Positions 5,953 through 9,769 of a DNA stretch of 9,769 bases are shown piece by piece. The stretch lies in assembly GCA_017453705.1 (NCBI GenBank), contig JAFTEK010000359.1:1-9769 (forward strand), read 5' to 3'. Source of the DNA: Treponema sp. GTDB lineage: Bacteria > Spirochaetota > Spirochaetia > Treponematales > Treponemataceae. The notes below the pieces were generated by a model. The model saw only the letters and a program-made list of their open reading frames with translations, did no database searches and had not been told where the DNA came from. The translations under genes and the position numbers were made by a program. Position 1 is the stretch's first letter; every line of letters starts with the position of its first letter.

Positions 5953-5981
5953 CTGTTCAGAAACCTCAGTTTTCCGAACAG
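5953..5981 (+). terminator. Imperfect hairpin after the MBOAT-SGNH operon, possible terminator
   Basis: CTGTTC (5953-5958) pairs with GAACAG (5976-5981), and after one mismatch GAAA pairs with TTTC. The loop is around CCTCAG. It begins 2 bp after the stop codon but lacks a T-run, so termination here would be weak or Rho-dependent. The core AAACCTCAGTTTT resembles the small palindrome at 2245-2258. Confidence 0.4.
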
Positions 5982-6018
5982 GTCCAGTGACTCTCCCCTG
6001 GCAGCCCCCCTTCCAGCC

Positions 6019-6047
6019 TTGCCAAAAGCCGTGGAATGGCATAGAAT
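6019..6047 (+). promoter_or_regulatory. Promoter of the Rpn-family gene, leaderless layout
   Basis: TTGCCA (6019-6024; 5 of 6) is followed by a 17-nt spacer and TAGAAT (6042-6047; 5 of 6). Six bases then precede the ATG at 6054. The TAG of the -10 is an in-frame stop, so the coding region cannot extend upstream. No Shine-Dalgarno is present. Confidence 0.7.
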
Positions 6048-6053
6048 GAAGCT

Positions 6054-6959
6054 ATGGGGGAGAAGGACATAACAGAGAAATCGCTCGAAGCCTATGATGA
6101 CGTGTTCTCGGACATTATCAACGTCCTGCTGTTCGATGGCAGGCAGCTGGTGAAGGAGGACGAGCTGAGCGATGCCGCGCCGCTATCGCAATACAAGGCA
6201 GACGGCAGGGTACACGGCCAGGAGCGTGATGTTGCCAAATACTGGAGGAACGGCAGCATAAGAATCTGCCTGTATGGGCTTGAAAATCAGACGGACATCG
6301 ACGCTGACATCCCCCTCAGGGTGATAGGCTACGACGGTGCCGGCTACAGGGCGCAGATACTGGCGGACAAGGGTGAGGACGGGAAGAAATTCCGTAAGCC
6401 CCGCTACCCGGTCGTGACGCTTGTGCTGTACTTTGGCGAGAAGCGGTGGAACATGCATAAAAGCCTGCTGGAGTGCCTGGAGGTTCCTCTTGAGCTTAAG
6501 CCTTTCGTCAGCGACTACAAGGTGAACGTCTTTGAGATAGCATGGCTTGAGCCAGAGACCGTGGCCAAGTTCAGGAGCGACTTCAGGATTGTGGTGGACT
6601 ACTTCGTTCAGCTGCGTATGAACAATGAGTATAAGCCGTCTGCTGAGACTATCCGGCATGTGCACGAAGTCCTGCAGCTAATGGCCGTGCTCACCAAGGA
6701 CAGACGTTTTGAAGAAGTACAAATACCGCCAAGGGCGGAAGGAGAAATAGCTATGTGCGAGGTTCTTGACAGGGTAGAGAAGAAAGGCTTTGATTTGGGT
6801 CATCATGACGGCTTTATCGCCGGACAGCGCGAGGGAATCGCTGCCAGCCTCCGCAACCTGCTTGCAAATACGGGCATGACCCAGACACAGGCGATGGATG
6901 CGCTCGGCATAAGCCAAGGCGAGCGTGACAAGTATGCCGCCATGGTGAACCCTAGCTAG
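6054..6959 (+). CDS. Rpn-family recombination-promoting nuclease / putative transposase
   Basis: A 301-residue protein of the Rpn/transposase_31 group, PD-(D/E)XK nucleases that cut DNA and raise recombination in the members studied. The N-terminal core contains YDDVFSDIINVLLFDG (14-29), QERDVAKYW (56-64) and the strand IRICLYGLENQTDIDAD (69-85). Asp59, Glu77 and Gln79 fit the catalytic D...ExQ pattern. PLRVIGYDGAGYRAQ (87-101) and PVVTLVLYFGEKRWN (119-133) follow the usual order. The C-terminal part has the family's Gly-rich repeat (GHHDGFIAGQREG, 249-261) and a helical tail. It appears intact. No inverted repeats or target duplications frame it, so it is a single gene rather than a visible mobile element. 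Its own leaderless-type promoter makes it independent of both neighbours. Confidence 0.88.
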   Translation: MGEKDITEKSLEAYDDVFSDIINVLLFDGRQLVKEDELSDAAPLSQYKADGRVHGQERDVAKYWRNGSIRICLYGLENQTDIDADIPLRVIGYDGAGYRAQILADKGEDGKKFRKPRYPVVTLVLYFGEKRWNMHKSLLECLEVPLELKPFVSDYKVNVFEIAWLEPETVAKFRSDFRIVVDYFVQLRMNNEYKPSAETIRHVHEVLQLMAVLTKDRRFEEVQIPPRAEGEIAMCEVLDRVEKKGFDLGHHDGFIAGQREGIAASLRNLLANTGMTQTQAMDALGISQGERDKYAAMVNPS

Positions 6960-7025
6960 TGCCGCCATGCACGGTCCCAAGAAAATGTCAGGGCAATATA
7001 TATTGACAGGCAGGAGGTGCATGTT

Positions 7026-7076
7026 ATGGAAGCATCAGCTTTCACGGCTCTTTTGAAAAAACGACTCCATGTTTAG
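7026..7076 (+). CDS. Possible 16-residue ORF with a strong ribosome site
   Basis: ATG at 7026 encodes MEASAFTALLKKRLHV and stops at TAG 7074-7076. AGGAGG (7012-7017) lies 8 nt upstream, one of the best ribosome sites in the window. A competing ATG at 7021 would give 11 residues. Nothing recognisable continues in any frame after the stop. It could be a tiny peptide, a leader, or the start of a decayed gene; I do not recognise it. Confidence 0.25.
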   Translation: MEASAFTALLKKRLHV

Positions 7077-7181
7077 TCACATAAAATCTACCCTAAATCA
7101 GGCCCTTAAAACAATCCGTTTTTCAGTATAGAACAGGACTGGTCGTTCTTCCGCAGGGATGGAGCTTCCAGGAAAAAATAA

Positions 7182-7196
7182 GGAATACGGTATTCC
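7182..7196. repeat. Perfect 15-bp palindrome upstream of uvrB
   Basis: GGAATAC and GTATTCC flank a single central G. It sits 160 bp upstream of the uvrB start in otherwise empty sequence. It may be a regulator site, but nothing links it to a particular gene. Confidence 0.4.
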
Positions 7197-7343
7197 CGCC
7201 CCGGAGTACACCGTACACAGTAATGACATAATGATGCTGTTCAGGGCGGTGAGCCTACATCCAGTCACATTGAGCCGATAAATGAGACAGAAAAAGCTAT
7301 CGGACTCTCCCCTGTCCCCCTTCCTCTTTACGGCAAAAGGGGC

Positions 7344-7349
7344 TATAAT
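7344..7349 (+). promoter_or_regulatory. Perfect -10 element of uvrB, leaderless layout
   Basis: TATAAT ends 6 nt before the uvrB ATG at 7356, so transcription should begin at or beside the start codon. No -35 better than TTCCTC (7321-7326) is present at 17 nt, and there is no TG extension, so an activator or a strong -10 may compensate. No Shine-Dalgarno is present. Confidence 0.65.
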
Positions 7350-7355
7350 CGCCCT

Positions 7356-9353
7356 ATGCGCAAGTTTCACGTTGTTTCTCCGTATGAACCCGCAGGAGAC
7401 CAGCCCCAGGCAATAAAGGCCCTTGCCGATGGAGTGCTGCGAGGAGACCGCTACCAGACCCTCAAGGGCGTGACCGGCAGCGGAAAGACATTCACGATGG
7501 CCAAGATAATCGAGGCTGTCCAGAAGCCCACCCTCGTGATAAGCCATAACAAAACCCTGTCCGCCCAGCTTTACCGCGAGTTCAAGACCTTCTTCCCTGA
7601 CAACGCGGTGGAATACTTTGTCTCCTACTACGACTACTACCAGCCGGAGGCCTACGTTCCCGCCAGGGACCTGTATATAGAAAAAGACGCTTCGATAAAC
7701 GACGAGATAGACAAGCTCAGGCTTGCGGCAACTTACGCCCTGATGGAGCGGCGCGATGTCGTCATAGTGGCGACAGTCTCATGCATATACGGCCTTGGTA
7801 TGCCTGACCTGTACAAGGAGATGCGCATCCACACCGAGAAGGGGCAGGGGCTTGACCCGCAGTCTTTCGCCCGCCAGCTCATCTCGCTCCAGTACCAGAG
7901 GAACGACATGGTTCTGGAGAGGGGCAAGTTCCGCGTAAAAGGAGACACCATCGATGTGTTTCCGTCATACATGGAGACAGACCAGGCGTACCGCATCAAG
8001 CTGGACTTTGACGAGGTGGAGCAGATTTGCCGCTTTGACGTGATTTCAGGTCAGACGGTGGAAGAACTGGACGAGCTGCAGCTGTACCCCGCCAAGCACT
8101 TCGTCGTCCCCAAGGACATGCTCTTTTCCGCGACAGAGCGCATATTGGCCGAGATGAACGCCCGCGTGGAGGAGCTTCAGGGACAGGGCAAGATTCTGGA
8201 GGCGGAGAGGATAAAGACACGCACGACTTACGATGTGGAGATGATGAGGGAGATGGGCTACTGCTCAGGAATCGAGAACTATTCCGCCCCGATTGCCGGC
8301 AGGAAAAGCGGAGAGCCGCCCGCCACACTGTTGCACTACTTTCCAGATGACTTTCTCTGCCTGATTGACGAGGCGCACGTCACAGTCCCCCAGGTGGGTG
8401 CGATGTACGAGGGAGACAGGAGACGCAAGCAGAACCTCATAGACTTCGGCTTCCGCCTGCCTTCCGCGCTTGACAACCGCCCGCTAAAAGTCGATGAGTT
8501 CAACAAGAAGATGAACCAGGTCATATTCGTCACCGCGACTCCCCGTCCGGAGGAAGTCAAGCAGTCTGCCCGCGTGGTTGAGCAGCTCATCCGTCCGACC
8601 GGACTGCTAGACCCGATAATCGAGGTGCGCCCGAGCGAGGGGCAGATGCAAGACATCTACAAGGAAGTGCAGGCACGGATAGCAAAGAAGGAAAGGTCGC
8701 TGATACTGACGCTGACAAAGAAGATGGCGGAAGACCTGACAGACTACCTTTCCGGCCTTAACATGAAGGTCAAATACATCCACAGCGAGATTGACACCTT
8801 TGAGCGGGTGGAAATCCTCAAGGCACTGAGAAGCGGTGAGATAGACGTTCTGATAGGAATAAACCTTCTCAGGGAAGGAATAGACCTGCCAGAAGTCTCG
8901 TTCATCGCGATACTGGACGCGGACAAAATAGGATTCCTGCGCAGCACGACATCGCTCATACAGATAATAGGCCGTGCCGCCCGCAACTCCGAGGGGTCTG
9001 TCGTAATGTACGCTGACCGCATGAGCGATGCGATGAAGGAGGCGATAGAAGAGACCAAGAGGAGGCGCGAGATACAGGAGGCCTACAACAAGGAGCACGG
9101 CATCACACCCAAGACGATAAAGAAAGCCGTCGAGGACATACTGGAGCACGAGAAGGAGGATGCTGAGGCGGCTGCCGCAGTGCAGCTTTCCGCCCTCAAG
9201 AAGGCGACCAACATGCTCGTACCCGCCCAACGCCACAAGCTGATTGACGCGCTCAAAAAGGAGATGGTGGAAGCCGCAGACCGCATGGACTACGAGCAGG
9301 CCGCCGTCTACCGAGACCAGATTCAGGAGATAGAGAAGACCTATGGGAAATAA
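7356..9353 (+). CDS. uvrB: Excinuclease ABC subunit B (UvrB)
   Basis: Damage-verifying helicase of nucleotide excision repair. It is loaded by UvrA, opens DNA around a lesion and recruits UvrC for the two incisions. The 665-residue length is normal for the family and the gene is complete. Visible parts are Walker A GVTGSGKT (38-45), the damage-probing beta-hairpin YYDYYQPEAYVPARD (91-105), helicase motif II DEAH (338-341) followed by VTVPQVGAMYEGDRRRK, and VTATPRP (392-398). The C-terminal helicase motifs are GINLLREGIDLPEV (501-514) and QIIGRAARN (536-544), and a C-terminal UVR domain (about 626-661) contacts UvrC and UvrA. Upstream in frame there is no alternative start codon, and the N-terminus MRKFHVVSPYEPAGDQP aligns with family N-termini, so 7356 is well supported. 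No uvrA or uvrC lies in the window. Confidence 0.99.
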   Translation: MRKFHVVSPYEPAGDQPQAIKALADGVLRGDRYQTLKGVTGSGKTFTMAKIIEAVQKPTLVISHNKTLSAQLYREFKTFFPDNAVEYFVSYYDYYQPEAYVPARDLYIEKDASINDEIDKLRLAATYALMERRDVVIVATVSCIYGLGMPDLYKEMRIHTEKGQGLDPQSFARQLISLQYQRNDMVLERGKFRVKGDTIDVFPSYMETDQAYRIKLDFDEVEQICRFDVISGQTVEELDELQLYPAKHFVVPKDMLFSATERILAEMNARVEELQGQGKILEAERIKTRTTYDVEMMREMGYCSGIENYSAPIAGRKSGEPPATLLHYFPDDFLCLIDEAHVTVPQVGAMYEGDRRRKQNLIDFGFRLPSALDNRPLKVDEFNKKMNQVIFVTATPRPEEVKQSARVVEQLIRPTGLLDPIIEVRPSEGQMQDIYKEVQARIAKKERSLILTLTKKMAEDLTDYLSGLNMKVKYIHSEIDTFERVEILKALRSGEIDVLIGINLLREGIDLPEVSFIAILDADKIGFLRSTTSLIQIIGRAARNSEGSVVMYADRMSDAMKEAIEETKRRREIQEAYNKEHGITPKTIKKAVEDILEHEKEDAEAAAAVQLSALKKATNMLVPAQRHKLIDALKKEMVEAADRMDYEQAAVYRDQIQEIEKTYGK

Positions 9354-9361
9354 GCTTGATC

Positions 9362-9385
9362 CAGTGCAAAAGTCGGTTACTTTTG
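9362..9385 (+). repeat. Small hairpin after uvrB, related to sequence after the flavin reductase gene
   Basis: CAAAAGT (9367-9373) and ACTTTTG (9379-9385) form a 7-bp stem with a 5-nt loop, 13 nt after the uvrB stop. No T-run follows, so as a terminator it is weak. CGGTTACTTTTG (9374-9385) recurs exactly at 2337-2348. The left part CAGTGCAAAAGT (9362-9373) is the exact reverse complement of 2342-2353. Both copies lie immediately downstream of a gene. Confidence 0.5.
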
Positions 9386-9397
9386 AAACTGCCTCGC

Positions 9398-9426
9398 TTG
9401 ACAAGTAAAAGACATTTTAGGATAAT
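9398..9426 (+). promoter_or_regulatory. Sigma70-type promoter of fabD
   Basis: Perfect TTGACA (9398-9403), a 17-nt spacer, and GATAAT (9421-9426; 5 of 6). The predicted start is near 9433, giving a leader of about 36 nt. This shows fabD can be transcribed independently of uvrB. Confidence 0.8.
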
Positions 9427-9431
9427 TTGTC

Positions 9432-9449
9432 AAAGGCAGAGATGCCTTT
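9432..9449 (+). promoter_or_regulatory. 5'-terminal hairpin in the fabD leader
   Basis: AAAGGCA (9432-9438) and TGCCTTT (9443-9449) pair perfectly around a GAGA tetraloop of the GNRA class. Given the predicted start near 9433, the stem would form the very 5' end of the mRNA and could protect it from decay. It is followed by A/T-rich sequence and the AAGGAG ribosome site (9458-9463). It could alternatively act as a weak attenuator. Confidence 0.5.
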
Positions 9450-9468
9450 AAAAATTTAAGGAGTTGTT

Positions 9469-9769
9469 ATGGCTAAGAAGTATGCATATTTGTTTCCCGG
9501 TCAGGGGGCGCAGGCTCCCGGCATGGTCAAAGACTTGGCGGATGCTTTTCCTTCTGCAAAGAAGGTCATTGATGATGTTTCTTCTATTATAGGGCTGGAC
9601 ATGGGCAAGCTGCTCTGGGAGTCTGATGCGGACACCCTGAGCCGTAGTGACAACAGCCAGATTGCCATAACGACGGCATCCCTTGCGATAATGGCGGTCC
9701 TAAAGGAAAAAGGCATAGAGCCTTCCGCCGTGATGGGATTCAGCCTGGGGGAGTTCCCAGCCCTTTACG
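9469..9769 (+). CDS. fabD: Malonyl-CoA:ACP transacylase, N-terminal part (right edge truncated)
   Basis: Cytosolic enzyme moving malonyl from CoA to acyl carrier protein to supply fatty-acid chain elongation. The first 100 codons are present and the frame is open to the edge. GQGAQ (11-15) is the oxyanion/substrate loop near the N-terminus. GFSLGE (90-95) carries the catalytic Ser at position 92, the same number as in E. coli FabD. The usual motif is GHSLGE, so residue 91 is Phe rather than His. The later Arg, His and Gln of the active site are outside the window. AAGGAG (9458-9463) is 5 nt before the ATG and a strong promoter lies upstream. Other fab genes may follow beyond the edge. A polyketide-type acyltransferase is a less likely alternative given the compact, stand-alone N-terminus. 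Confidence 0.93.
   Translation, partial: MAKKYAYLFPGQGAQAPGMVKDLADAFPSAKKVIDDVSSIIGLDMGKLLWESDADTLSRSDNSQIAITTASLAIMAVLKEKGIEPSAVMGFSLGEFPALY

Larger units (their letters stand above)
6960..7355 (+). other. Spacer between the Rpn gene and uvrB
   Basis: About 400 bp with no credible full gene. It holds the 16-codon ORF above and a perfect 15-bp palindrome GGAATAC-G-GTATTCC (7182-7196). It also has a direct GTACAC doublet in the segment 7205-7218, and a 12-base block (7303-7314) identical to one upstream of the Rpn gene. An open minus-strand frame running through here into the start of uvrB has no ribosome site and no family resemblance. No SOS-type operator was recognised upstream of uvrB. 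Confidence 0.6.

Noticed and set aside
5953..5981. SOS (LexA) box
   Set aside because: CTGT and ACAG ends are present, but the gap is 21 bp rather than 8; it is better read as a hairpin. No LexA-type site was recognised upstream of uvrB either.
6054..6959. Complete insertion sequence around the Rpn-family gene
   Set aside because: No terminal inverted repeats or target-site duplications were found flanking it, and it has an ordinary chromosomal-type promoter.
7098..7547. Minus-strand open frame of 149 codons running from uvrB into the upstream spacer
   Set aside because: Starts inside uvrB, has no ribosome site, and its translation matches nothing I recognise.
8607..9404. Minus-strand open frame of 265 codons
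   Set aside because: Shadow of uvrB, which is complete and well supported in this region.

Overview
The window most resembles a spirochaete chromosome, probably a Treponema of moderate G+C. This rests on overall gene character: a large Cache-type chemoreceptor, a single-copy Rpn-family nuclease of the ENQT type, a SAM-independent housekeeping set (uvrB, fabD) and spirochaete-like intergenic sequence. It is recognition rather than a search result, so genus is about 60% sure.

Layout, left to right. (1) 1-1696, minus strand: a methyl-accepting chemotaxis protein whose C-terminus runs off the left edge. (2) 1713-1866, minus strand: tRNA-Val(GAC) with a sigma70-type promoter and an intrinsic terminator that lies just upstream of the chemoreceptor. 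(3) 1824-2358: about 530 bp with no credible gene but with repeats: a 23-bp tandem repeat, a 17-bp-stem inverted repeat and a 22-bp-phased AATCTA series. (4) 2359-2895, minus: flavin-reductase-family protein. (5) 3004-3300, minus: a small XRE-type regulator. (6) 3301-3436: a divergent control region with four regularly spaced TTAG-N5-CTAA operator-like sites. (7) 3437-5950, plus: a two-gene operon of an MBOAT O-acyltransferase and an SGNH-like membrane-anchored partner. (8) 6054-6959, plus: an Rpn-family PD-(D/E)XK nuclease/putative transposase. (9) 6960-7355: mostly empty spacer. (10) 7356-9353, plus: complete uvrB. (11) 9398-9769, plus: promoter, leader hairpin and first 100 codons of fabD, cut by the right edge.

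The most interesting unit is the divergent XRE / MBOAT-SGNH module. The regulator gene and the acylation operon share a 136-bp intergenic region in which operator-like palindromes recur every 30-31 bp. One lies between the -35 and -10 of the operon promoter and another overlaps the likely -10 of the regulator. This suggests an auto-regulated switch controlling O-acylation of an exported or surface glycan. The operon leader also carries a five-codon mini-ORF with a better ribosome site than the acyltransferase gene itself.

A second pattern is that four genes (flavin reductase, XRE regulator, Rpn nuclease, uvrB) have no Shine-Dalgarno sequence and instead a TANNNT hexamer exactly 6 nt before the ATG, as expected for leaderless mRNAs. 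The chemoreceptor, both acylation genes and fabD have clear purine-rich ribosome sites.
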